A stretch of DNA of 24,989 bases from Pseudomonadota bacterium (GTDB lineage: Bacteria; Verrucomicrobiota; Verrucomicrobiia; Chthoniobacterales; UBA6821). Below are positions 1-6,963 of this stretch, in pieces. Under the pieces are notes generated by a model. It did not search any database. It had not been told where the DNA came from and was given only the letters and a program-made list of their open reading frames with translations. Each line of letters starts with the position of its first letter. Positions within the stretch are counted from its first letter, which is position 1. The DNA lies in contig RFPR01000009.1 in NCBI GenBank assembly GCA_009928265.1, positions 1-24,989 of the forward strand. Reading direction: 5' to 3'. The position numbers were made by a program, and so were the translations under genes.

Positions 1-1736
1 TCGAGACCCAGCGAAACGACTTTTCCCGCCTCTCGCTCGCCCGCGAGGGAGCACTCGCCACGCTGGAGGCGGCCATCAACAGACTCCGCGAGGCCCGCGA
101 GCACCTCGGCAATACCCAGGGACTTCTCGCAGCCGCCCAGGCCGATCATCTGCTCGCGACGCGCGAACTCGAGAATGTCCGCCACCGCCACGAGGTCCTC
201 GATGGTGAGATCGCCGCCCTCCAGTCACATCTGTGCGAACTGGAAGGACGCATCACCGGACTCCAGCAGGAGCTCGAGAATGCCAATGCTGGTCTCTCTG
301 CAGCCCGTGAGGAACGCTCCGCCGCCGGAGCCAGAATCGCCCTCCTCCGCGAAGCTGAAACTGAGGCTGCCAATGCGCTGGCCGAGGCACGTCTGCGAGT
401 CGCCACCGAGCGCCAGCGCCAGCAGTCCATCGCCAGCCAGCGTGCCCCGATGGAGGCCCGCCTGCGTGAACTCGCCGAGACCATCAGCGTCCGCGAACGT
501 GACATCGCCTCCCACGAAGAGCGCATCCGCACGCTTGAGTTGGAGTCGGCCGAACTCGCCTCCAGCGTTGAGAATTGGAAGCTCGAGGTCAGTGAGGCCG
601 AGGCGAAGGTCATCGAACTCGGTGCCCGCCGCAACGAACTCCAGCAGGGGGTCGAGGCCCTCGAGATCGCCCTCCGCGGAGCCCGCAAGAATCTCTCTGA
701 CCTTCAGGACAACCGCTCCAAGAACGAGGTGCGCCTCGCCGAGTTGAGGCTCCGCGCCGAGTCGATCCGCGACCATGTCTCCCGCCGCTACCAGCTCGAC
801 CTGGCCGGCTTCGAGCCCGACCGCTACTCCCTGCTCAAGGCCGTTCTTTCCCAGAAGGAAAAGGAACGCCGTAATGCGCTTCCCGAGGCGACGACGGAAG
901 GCGAAGCACCTGTTCCCTCCAACGAAAATCCCGAGGAGGTCCCCGTCGAGGTGCTCGAGGCAGCAGCCTCCGGTCCCATGCCTGCCGAGATCCCGTGGGA
1001 GCGCATCGAGGCCGTGGTGGCCGAGTTGATCGAACGCGTTGACTCGATGGGCCCGGTAAACCTCGATGCCATCCAGGAGTACGACGAACTGGAGGAGCGC
1101 TACAACTTCCTCGAGCAGCAGAACACCGACCTCATCAACGGCAAGGAGGAGCTGATAGAGGCCATCTCCCGGATCAACAAGACGACCCGCGAGCTCTTCG
1201 CCGAGACCTTCGAGAAGATCCGTCTCAACTTCCAGGAGATGTTCACCCAGCTCTTCGGCGGCGGTAAGGCAAACCTACTCCTCATGGACGAGAGCGACCC
1301 GCTCGAGAGCGGCATCGAGATCATCGCCCAGCCTCCGGGTAAGAAACTCCAGAGCATCTCTCTCCTCTCCGGCGGCGAGCGCACGATGACGGCGGTGGCC
1401 CTGCTCTTCGCCATCTACATGGTGAAGCCCTCCCCCTTCTGCGTGCTCGACGAAATGGACGCGCCGCTTGACGAGTCAAACATCGGCCGCTTCATCAAAT
1501 TGCTCGACCGCTTCATCGGCCAGAGCCAGTTCATGGTCATCACCCACAACAAGCGCACCATGTCGCGCGCAGACTCCCTCTACGGCGTCACCATGGAGGA
1601 GCGCGGCATCAGCAAGCTACTCAGCGTCAAGTTCACGGGCCGCGACGAACAACTCCCACCCGCCGCCGCCAGCAACAGCACCCTTCGCGACGAGACCAAG
1701 GAGGCCGTACCGGCTTCCACGGAAGCTCAGTCCTAA
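1..1736 (+). CDS. smc: Chromosome segregation protein SMC, C-terminal part (5' end outside window)
   Basis: The reading frame is open from base 3 and gives 577 residues without a start, so only the C-terminal half is present. SMC dimers with ScpA/ScpB organise and separate chromosomes. About the first 300 residues are a long Glu/Arg/Leu/Ala-rich coiled coil with heptad spacing. This is followed by a short acidic Pro-rich stretch and a second coil. The ABC head follows, with the signature LLSGGERT (about 1362-1385), Walker B ending FCVLDEMDAPLDESN, and the switch region MVITHNKRT. The Walker A half and the hinge lie upstream of the window. A Ser/Ala/Pro-rich tail of about 35 residues follows the head, which is longer than in many SMCs. 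A clear terminator follows the stop codon. The family call is very secure. Confidence 0.97.
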   Translation, partial: ETQRNDFSRLSLAREGALATLEAAINRLREAREHLGNTQGLLAAAQADHLLATRELENVRHRHEVLDGEIAALQSHLCELEGRITGLQQELENANAGLSAAREERSAAGARIALLREAETEAANALAEARLRVATERQRQQSIASQRAPMEARLRELAETISVRERDIASHEERIRTLELESAELASSVENWKLEVSEAEAKVIELGARRNELQQGVEALEIALRGARKNLSDLQDNRSKNEVRLAELRLRAESIRDHVSRRYQLDLAGFEPDRYSLLKAVLSQKEKERRNALPEATTEGEAPVPSNENPEEVPVEVLEAAASGPMPAEIPWERIEAVVAELIERVDSMGPVNLDAIQEYDELEERYNFLEQQNTDLINGKEELIEAISRINKTTRELFAETFEKIRLNFQEMFTQLFGGGKANLLLMDESDPLESGIEIIAQPPGKKLQSISLLSGGERTMTAVALLFAIYMVKPSPFCVLDEMDAPLDESNIGRFIKLLDRFIGQSQFMVITHNKRTMSRADSLYGVTMEERGISKLLSVKFTGRDEQLPPAAASNSTLRDETKEAVPASTEAQS

Positions 1737-1752
1737 CGAGTCCCCCCACCCC

Positions 1753-1799
1753 GAGGAAGCGGCGCGGGATTGATTTCCTGCGCCGCTTCTTCATTTTTT
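1753..1799 (+). terminator. Rho-independent terminator after smc
   Basis: A perfect 10-bp inverted repeat (GAAGCGGCGC at 1756-1765, GCGCCGCTTC at 1780-1789) extends on both sides with further pairs, closing on a six-base loop at 1770-1775. It is followed by a T run at 1794-1799. It begins 17 bases after the smc stop, so smc transcription probably ends here and the next gene needs its own promoter. Confidence 0.88.
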
Positions 1800-1820
1800 G
1801 AGGGTTTAATTAGGAAACAT

Positions 1821-1855
1821 TTCATCCTTCATCCCTCATAATTCATCCTTCATCC
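1821..1855 (+). repeat. Tandem TTCATCC heptad repeat, five units
   Basis: Four exact TTCATCC copies (1821, 1828, 1842, 1849) surround one degenerate unit, CTCATAA (1835), all in 7-base register. The array lies between the smc terminator and the start codon of the CvpA-like gene, ending 10 bases before that ATG. It therefore occupies the place where the leader and ribosome binding site would be. No function is known to me. Confidence 0.85.
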
Positions 1856-1865
1856 TTTCTGCCTG

Positions 1866-2837
1866 ATGCTTCTCGACGGCGACCCCCAATGGCAGCGGTA
1901 TCTCTTCTATGCTGCGACGGCCTTTCTGATCTGGGAGATCTGGAGGGGATGGCGACTCGGTGCCGTCCGGGGACTCCTGCGCCTTGCCGCTCTCTTCTGC
2001 GCCTGGATCGCAGGCACCACGACAGCAGGGGCCACCGGCACGGTGGTCGCCTTTTTCTCGAAGGTTCCCCCTCTCTTCACCCCCGCCGTGGCGGGTCTGG
2101 TCGTGGCGGTTGGCATCTACGTCGTCATCTCCCTGCTTTCGAGACTTCTGTTCAAGACCACCCTGGATCACTCGGGCGTGGTCCGCTGGGGCTTCGGCTT
2201 GGGTGGAGCGGCCTGCGGTGCCATCTACGGACTACTCCTTCTCTGGGGGGGCATCACGATGATCAGGGGACTCGGGGCCCTCGGGGAACTCCGCGTCGTG
2301 CAGGCCCGTAACGAGGGGCGTCCGGTTTCCTCGGAGCGGAGTGCCCTGTTTCTGATCAAGCTCAAGGAATCGCTCGAGTTGGGTGCCACCGGTCAGACCC
2401 TTCGAAAGGCTGATCCGCTTCCCACTTCCTTCTACGACAATATCGTGAAGATCTCGATGCTAGCGGGCAGCCAGCAAGCCTTGGAACGGTTCTGCCAGTA
2501 TCCGGAGACCCTAAAGATCATCGCGAATCCCCATATTGTCGCCCTCCTCCAGGATCCCGAGCTAGAGAAAGCAGCCAACTCTCGCAACATCCTCCCCCTC
2601 ATCCATAACAAGCATGTGCAGGCTGCCATGAACGACCCGCAACTCGTGGCAGAGTTCCAGAAATTCCCCCTGACGGCCGCCCTCGACTACGCCTTGGAGC
2701 CCGTGCCACCACCGCGCCATATACCCGCCTCTTCTAGAAACTCGCCTCGCGGCGCGGCCCAGGGTAAAAACGGATCTCCCAAATCTTCAGCCTCTCCCAA
2801 CCCGACCGCTCCACAGCCCTCCGTTTCCAAACCATGA
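1866..2837 (+). CDS. CvpA-like multi-spanning membrane protein
   Basis: This is a 323-residue protein. The N-terminal 150 residues contain about four hydrophobic segments (roughly 12-28, 33-60, 66-96 and 118-138). The order and the Gly-rich loop after helix three resemble the CvpA / colicin V production family of inner-membrane proteins. From about residue 160 it becomes soluble and charged, with repeated short helices, and it ends in a Pro/Ser/Lys-rich tail, so it is about twice as long as a minimal CvpA. No Shine-Dalgarno site is seen before the ATG; the heptad repeat sits there. The stop overlaps the gatB start (ATGA), which indicates translational coupling. The specific function is unknown. 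The family call is moderate, the coding call strong. Confidence 0.75.
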   Translation: MLLDGDPQWQRYLFYAATAFLIWEIWRGWRLGAVRGLLRLAALFCAWIAGTTTAGATGTVVAFFSKVPPLFTPAVAGLVVAVGIYVVISLLSRLLFKTTLDHSGVVRWGFGLGGAACGAIYGLLLLWGGITMIRGLGALGELRVVQARNEGRPVSSERSALFLIKLKESLELGATGQTLRKADPLPTSFYDNIVKISMLAGSQQALERFCQYPETLKIIANPHIVALLQDPELEKAANSRNILPLIHNKHVQAAMNDPQLVAEFQKFPLTAALDYALEPVPPPRHIPASSRNSPRGAAQGKNGSPKSSASPNPTAPQPSVSKP

Positions 2838-4291
2838 GCACCGAATATGTGGCCACAATCGGCCTGGAAGTCCACGCCCAGCTCAAGACCAAGAGCAAGA
2901 TGTTTTGCGGTTGCAAGGTGGAGTACGGCGCCGAGCCGAATACTCACACCTGCCCGACCTGCCTCGGTCTCCCGGGCGCCCTGCCCGTGATGAACGGCGA
3001 GGCCCTCCGCCTCACAGCCCGCGCGGGCCTAATGCTCGGCTGCAACATTCCCGAAGTCTGCAAGTTCGACCGGAAGAACTACTACTACCCGGACATGCCG
3101 AAGAACTATCAGATCTCGCAGTACGACCAGCCGCTCTGCCTCGGCGGCGGTGTTCCCCTGCACGACACGGCTTATCCCAAAGACGCCCAGAAGAGCATCG
3201 CCACCCCCGGCAAGGTCATCCGCCTCACCCGCATCCACCTCGAGGAGGACGTTGCCAAGAGCTTCCACCTCGAAAGCACCAGCGGCATCGACTTCAACCG
3301 CGCCGGCACCCCGCTCATGGAGATCGTCTCCGAGGCTGACATCGCCTCGCCCGAGGAGGCCTTTGCCTATCTCACCGCGCTGCGCCAGATCCTCGTCTAC
3401 GGTGAGATCAGCGACGCCGACATGGAGAAGGGGCAGATGCGCTGCGACGTGAACGTCTCCGTCCGTCCCGTCGGCCAGAAGGAATACGGCACCAAGATCG
3501 AGCTCAAGAACCTCAATACCGTCAGCGGTGTCCGCCGCGCGTTGGCTTTCGAGATCGAGCGCCAGATCGAACTGGTGAGCAAGGGGGTGAAGCTCGATCA
3601 GGAGACCCGCCGCTGGGATGACGACCGCGGCGAGACCACGCTGATGCGTATCAAGGAGTCGGCCCACGACTACCGCTACTTCCCCGATCCCGATCTCCTT
3701 CCCGTCCGCACGGCCAAGATCGTCGAGGCAGCCAAGGACGGCATGCCCGAACTCCCGCAGGCCAAGCGCGAGCGCTTCGTCACCCAGTACGAGGTGAGCG
3801 CCTACGACGCCGCCGTACTCGCCGATGACAAGGCGCTGGCCGACTACTTCGAGGAAGCCGCCAAGGGTTCGCCCAAGCCCAAGTCCGTCGCCAACTGGAT
3901 CATCAACGACCTTCTGAGCGCACTCTCCGCCGCCTCGCTCGATCTCTCGGAGTGCCCCATCAAGGCCTCCTACATAGGCGAACTCACCGCCCTCATCGAG
4001 GGAGGAACGATCAGTGGACGCCAGGGCAAGGAAGTCTTCGCCGCCATGATGGAGAGTGGGAAGGCCCCCGCCGTCATCGTCGAGGAAAAGGGCCTCAAGC
4101 AGGTCAGCGACACCGGCGCCATCGAGACCTTCTGCGACGAGGTCATCAATGCCAACCCCGCCTCCGTCGCCGATTACAAGTCGGGCAAGGAAGCCGCGCT
4201 GAACTTCTTGAAAGGTCAGGTCATGAAGCTCTCCAAGGGGAAGGCCAATCCCGCCGTCGTCGGCGAGATCCTCGCCAAGAAGCTGGCCTGA
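2834..4291 (+). CDS. gatB: Aspartyl/glutamyl-tRNA(Asn/Gln) amidotransferase subunit B
   Basis: This 485-residue protein is the normal length for GatB, the subunit that binds mischarged Glu-tRNA(Gln) or Asp-tRNA(Asn) and phosphorylates it before GatA-derived ammonia converts it to the amide. Visible family features are GLEVHAQL at the N-terminus, a zinc-type Cys set C25-C27-C40-C43, the YYYPDMPKNYQISQYD block, HLEEDVAKS, NRAGTPLMEIVSE, MRCDVNVSVRP and KIELKNLNTV. A C-terminal helical YqeY-like tRNA-binding domain begins near residue 335. It overlaps the CvpA-like gene by four bases. gatA and gatC are not adjacent, so the GatCAB genes are dispersed. Its presence suggests that Gln-tRNA or Asn-tRNA is made indirectly. 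Confidence 0.98.
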   Translation: MSTEYVATIGLEVHAQLKTKSKMFCGCKVEYGAEPNTHTCPTCLGLPGALPVMNGEALRLTARAGLMLGCNIPEVCKFDRKNYYYPDMPKNYQISQYDQPLCLGGGVPLHDTAYPKDAQKSIATPGKVIRLTRIHLEEDVAKSFHLESTSGIDFNRAGTPLMEIVSEADIASPEEAFAYLTALRQILVYGEISDADMEKGQMRCDVNVSVRPVGQKEYGTKIELKNLNTVSGVRRALAFEIERQIELVSKGVKLDQETRRWDDDRGETTLMRIKESAHDYRYFPDPDLLPVRTAKIVEAAKDGMPELPQAKRERFVTQYEVSAYDAAVLADDKALADYFEEAAKGSPKPKSVANWIINDLLSALSAASLDLSECPIKASYIGELTALIEGGTISGRQGKEVFAAMMESGKAPAVIVEEKGLKQVSDTGAIETFCDEVINANPASVADYKSGKEAALNFLKGQVMKLSKGKANPAVVGEILAKKLA

Positions 4292-4312
4292 TCGGACATC
4301 CGATTGCCCAGA

Positions 4313-4531
4313 ATGAAAATCGCTGATCTGGAGAACCGGATTGCCCAAGGCACGCGCCCTTGGATGCGAATCACTGCGGCGATTGTCCTGCTCGCGGTCG
4401 TGGGGATCCTGATCTACCGGCAGGTGACTTCTCCCATGCAGATTCAGAAGCGCAATGCCAAGGCCTCCGCCCAGTTCGGCGAGGCACTCCAGAAAGCCGG
4501 AATCCAGACCCAGGCGGGGCCGAGTAAGTAG
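4313..4531 (+). CDS. Small single-helix membrane protein
   Basis: This 72-residue ORF lies 21 bases after gatB on the same strand. It has a charged N-terminus, one strongly hydrophobic segment (about residues 21-37, AAIVLLAVVGILIY) and a basic/polar C-terminus, so it is probably a single-pass membrane protein with a short cytoplasmic N-terminus. I chose the ATG at 4313; a TTG at 4304 would add three residues. I do not recognise a family. The clean membrane segment and its position behind gatB support it being real, and a stem-loop follows the stop. Confidence 0.6.
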   Translation: MKIADLENRIAQGTRPWMRITAAIVLLAVVGILIYRQVTSPMQIQKRNAKASAQFGEALQKAGIQTQAGPSK

Positions 4532-4534
4532 TCG

Positions 4535-4556
4535 GCTGAGGATAGATAACCTCAGC
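4535..4556 (+). other. Stem-loop after the small membrane protein gene
   Basis: A perfect 7-bp inverted repeat, GCTGAGG (4535-4541) and CCTCAGC (4550-4556), has an 8-base loop. It lies four bases after the stop of the small ORF. No T run follows on the plus strand, so it is not a standard intrinsic terminator. It may stabilise the 3' end or mark the boundary with the convergent lipoprotein pseudogene. Confidence 0.45.
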
Positions 4557-4607
4557 ACGGGGCATCACCCTGCACTATCTCCGACCCCCGCCCGCTAAAG
4601 GCGCAAA

Positions 4608-4988
4608 TCAGTTTTTGGAAACCTTCTGCAACTGAACGTTGTAGAGGGTTGGGTCGTACTTCCAGAGGGCACCGGTGGCTGCATCAATGCCCCATCCGAG
4701 TATCCCCCAGAGGTTGAGGATGGCCACCGGATTGAAAGCCGTTTGTGGCTGGAAAGTCTTCTGCTGATAACCAGGAAGGGAAAGCGTGACAGGCTCACCA
4801 CAGGAGCCTTTCTTCAGTACCAAGGGGAGGGGAGTCAGACCACGATCCAGTCCGCCAACAGAGACATTTGCACCGCTTGGGATGGAGTTAACTTGAATGG
4901 TCTACCTTGTTCCCGTGAAAATGGAAGCGCAACCACTCAGCGCAAAAACTACCGAGGCGATCAGGGAGAGGAGAGTGAAATTCTTCAT
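4608..4988 (-). pseudogene. Small lipoprotein (PEGA-like) interrupted by an in-frame amber codon
   Basis: Read from an ATG at 4988, the minus strand gives a basic N-terminus, a hydrophobic stretch and the lipobox ALSGC (Cys20), then CASIFTGTR. Codon 29 is TAG (4904-4902). The same frame continues without interruption for 97 more codons to TAA at 4608. The downstream part has a PEGA-like segment (VNSIPSGANVSVGG), a Lys/Gly turn, and an ending with the recognisable GIDAATGALWKYDP motif of small surface lipoproteins. A single CAG-to-TAG change would restore a 126-residue protein (IFTGTRQTIQVNS). It is a recent nonsense pseudogene, an amber read-through gene, or a sequencing error. I favour a recent pseudogene, because everything else in the frame is intact. 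Confidence 0.75.
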
Positions 4989-5080
4989 ATCTGGGAAGCA
5001 TCTCCAGTTTGGGTAATTATGGTCAACGTTCTTCTTGAAACAGAACTAGTTGGAAGACAAGCCAGCGCAGAAGCCTCCTA

Positions 5081-5109
5081 TTGACCCCCAAAGGGGTCTG
5101 TGTCATGTT
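5081..5109 (+). promoter_or_regulatory. Possible sigma-70 promoter for tRNA-Gly
   Basis: TTGACC (5081-5086) matches five of six bases of a -35 box and is followed after 17 bases by a weak -10, CATGTT (5104-5109). That would start transcription about 5-8 bases before the mature tRNA 5' end. A perfect inverted repeat (GACCCC 5083-5088, GGGGTC 5093-5098) overlaps the -35 and spacer. This is suggestive, not secure. Confidence 0.35.
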
Positions 5110-5122
5110 GTAGAGAGTTCAA

Positions 5123-5196
5123 GCGGGTATAGCTTAGTGGTAAAGTTCCTGCCTTCCAAGCAGGCCATGAGGGTTCGATTCCCTCTACCCGCTCCA
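5123..5196 (+). tRNA. tRNA-Gly (anticodon UCC)
   Basis: The cloverleaf is complete. The acceptor stem GCGGGTA (5123-5129) pairs with TACCCGC (5186-5192), the discriminator is T, and the CCA end is encoded (5194-5196). The anticodon stem is CCTGC/GCAGG (5148-5152 and 5160-5164) around a seven-base loop, with anticodon TCC at 5155-5157. The T arm contains GGTTCGATTCC. The UCC anticodon reads GGA and GGG and, by wobble, other Gly codons. Confidence 0.97.
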
Positions 5197-5229
5197 AAAT
5201 GCCTCTCTTCTTTGGCGTTTTGATTACTT
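5196..5229 (+). terminator. Likely intrinsic terminator of tRNA-Gly
   Basis: AAAATGCC (5196-5203) pairs with GGCGTTTT (5214-5221), including one G-U pair, around a ten-base loop. The T-rich stretch continues after the stem. The hairpin starts on the last base of the tRNA CCA end. It also covers an in-frame ATG at 5199, which argues that the downstream hydrolase starts at 5256 instead. Confidence 0.45.
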
Positions 5230-5255
5230 TTCTGATCAACCCAAAGTTCAATCGC

Positions 5256-6923
5256 ATGAAGATCAGAATTTTAAGTTTCTTCCTGACATCAGCTTTTGTT
5301 GCCGTAGCCATTACTGGATGCGCTACCGACGCTACGATTAAGGAGCGGACCCCTCAATTCCACCCCATCCTGGCTTCCTCGGCTAAAGGGGCCAAAAACC
5401 TCCTCAATTCAACGGAGGCGACGATTGCTAAGGCCTTGAACCACCTCCACACCAGCCCGCTGATTGCCCTCGGCGAGAACATGGAGGCGGCCCGCACGGC
5501 GCTGGCGCAACTCAAGGCCAATCCCAACGATCCCGTCGCCCTCCATGACTACAACTTTGCCGTGGCGCGCATGGTGGGGATCATCAAGCCCAACAAGCTC
5601 GATCCCTGGACGAAGCCTCTGGAGGTTCCGACTAGCAAAGGAACTCTCCTTCTGACCAATAAGCGCGATCCCCGACCGATGTGGAATCCGGCTCTCTACA
5701 ATTTTACCCCGGCAGATGAGTTCACGATCGGTGGTGCCTACGTGAAGGAGCATGTGACCCGCCCGGGAATCGGGGCGCCTGTCGTGGCAGTGGGAAAGCA
5801 GCTGAACACCGAGTGGCGCACCAACTATCTGATGAAGAGGATCTATTACGGCGTGACCGCCGTGGTCCGCTTCCAGGACAACCGCTGCATCCTCTCCTTT
5901 GAGGATCCTCTGGAGAAGGAGACCGTTTCCGTGGATGGCCACACCATGAATCTCGCCGCAGACTTCACCGTACCGATGGCCGTCATGCTGGCAAGCGCGG
6001 GTCCGCAGGTTCCGAAACTTGAGCGCATGCTCTTCCCCGAGAAGTATGCCGAGACGGCCCAACTGGCGCGTCTTGAGCCTTACAATCCGAACAAGGCTGT
6101 CGTGCTCGTCATCCATGGCCTTATGGATTCCCCATCCACTTGGGCGCCGATGATCATTAAACTACGGAGCATTCCGGAGATACGCCGCAACTACCAATTC
6201 TGGTTCTACAGCTATCCCTCCGGTTATCCCTATCCCTACTCGGCCTCCATCCTAAGGGAAAAACTCGATGACGCCGAGCACCGCTACCCCACGCACCGAC
6301 CAATGGTCGTGATCGGTCACAGCATGGGGGGGTGCATCAGCCGCCTGCTGATCACCGACACCAAAGACGATCTCTGGAAACTGCTCTTCAATAAGACCCC
6401 GGCCGCGACCGCGTTCCCATCAGACTCCAAGAAGATCTATACCGACGCCCTCATCTTCAAACATCGCCCCGAAGTCGGCCGGGTGATCTTCATCGCGGCT
6501 CCCCTGAAAGGAAGCGAGATCGCCTCGATCTCCCTTGGGCGCATCGGCTCGATGCTGATCAGGACACCGAAAAAGCTGCTGCTCGCCGGAAATGATGCCC
6601 TCAAGGTCGCAACCTTCCAGTCCAATGACCTGAAGCTCAAGCGGGCACCCAACAGCATTGATACCCTCTCCCCCAAAAATCGGTTTGTTCGGATGATCAA
6701 TAAGATCCCGATCACTACCGGGATCCCTTATCACACGATCCAAGGCGACCGGGGTCGCGGTGACTCGCCGAACTCCTCCGACGGAGTCGTTCCCTACTGG
6801 AGCTCCCATATGGAGGGTGCTCAGTCCGAGTGCATCGTTCCGAGCGATCATGGCGCCCACCAGAATCCGAAGGCCTTCGAGGAAGTGGCCCGTATCCTGA
6901 AGCTGAACGCGCAGGAAAACTAA
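5256..6923 (+). CDS. Lipoprotein alpha/beta hydrolase (lipase/esterase-like)
   Basis: From ATG 5256 this is a 555-residue protein with a lipoprotein signal: basic MKIR, a hydrophobic core, and lipobox AITGC with Cys22. An in-frame ATG 57 bases upstream would put an extra segment before the signal peptide and lies in the tRNA terminator, so I rejected it. About 260 residues of unassigned, probably beta-rich sequence precede an alpha/beta hydrolase domain. That domain has the oxyanion motif HGLMDSP (His287), the nucleophile elbow GHSMGG (Ser356), an acid in DGVVP (Asp509) and a His in DHGAHQNP (His532 or His535). These form a plausible catalytic triad of a membrane-anchored esterase/lipase or PGAP1-like hydrolase. 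The substrate is unknown. It converges on the polysaccharide operon with a 40-base gap where I see no terminator. Confidence 0.88.
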   Translation: MKIRILSFFLTSAFVAVAITGCATDATIKERTPQFHPILASSAKGAKNLLNSTEATIAKALNHLHTSPLIALGENMEAARTALAQLKANPNDPVALHDYNFAVARMVGIIKPNKLDPWTKPLEVPTSKGTLLLTNKRDPRPMWNPALYNFTPADEFTIGGAYVKEHVTRPGIGAPVVAVGKQLNTEWRTNYLMKRIYYGVTAVVRFQDNRCILSFEDPLEKETVSVDGHTMNLAADFTVPMAVMLASAGPQVPKLERMLFPEKYAETAQLARLEPYNPNKAVVLVIHGLMDSPSTWAPMIIKLRSIPEIRRNYQFWFYSYPSGYPYPYSASILREKLDDAEHRYPTHRPMVVIGHSMGGCISRLLITDTKDDLWKLLFNKTPAATAFPSDSKKIYTDALIFKHRPEVGRVIFIAAPLKGSEIASISLGRIGSMLIRTPKKLLLAGNDALKVATFQSNDLKLKRAPNSIDTLSPKNRFVRMINKIPITTGIPYHTIQGDRGRGDSPNSSDGVVPYWSSHMEGAQSECIVPSDHGAHQNPKAFEEVARILKLNAQEN

Positions 6924-6963
6924 AAATCCTGATCGTTACGTGACAATATGATTGGTCAAGGAA

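Noticed and set aside
1821..1855. CRISPR-like array
   Set aside because: Units are 7 bases and directly adjacent, with no spacers and no cas genes.
3029..4558. 509-codon open frame on the minus strand opposite gatB
   Set aside because: Low-complexity Gly/Asp/Leu-rich translation typical of the complement of GC-rich coding sequence; gatB is certain.
5123..5196. tRNA-Gly as an integration site of a genomic island
   Set aside because: I saw no second copy of the tRNA 3' end and no integrase in the window; a whole-window repeat search would settle it.
5078..5311. 77-codon minus-strand frame across tRNA-Gly
   Set aside because: Its middle (EGIEPSWPAWKAGTLPLSYTR) is the well-known false protein made by translating the complement of a tRNA gene.
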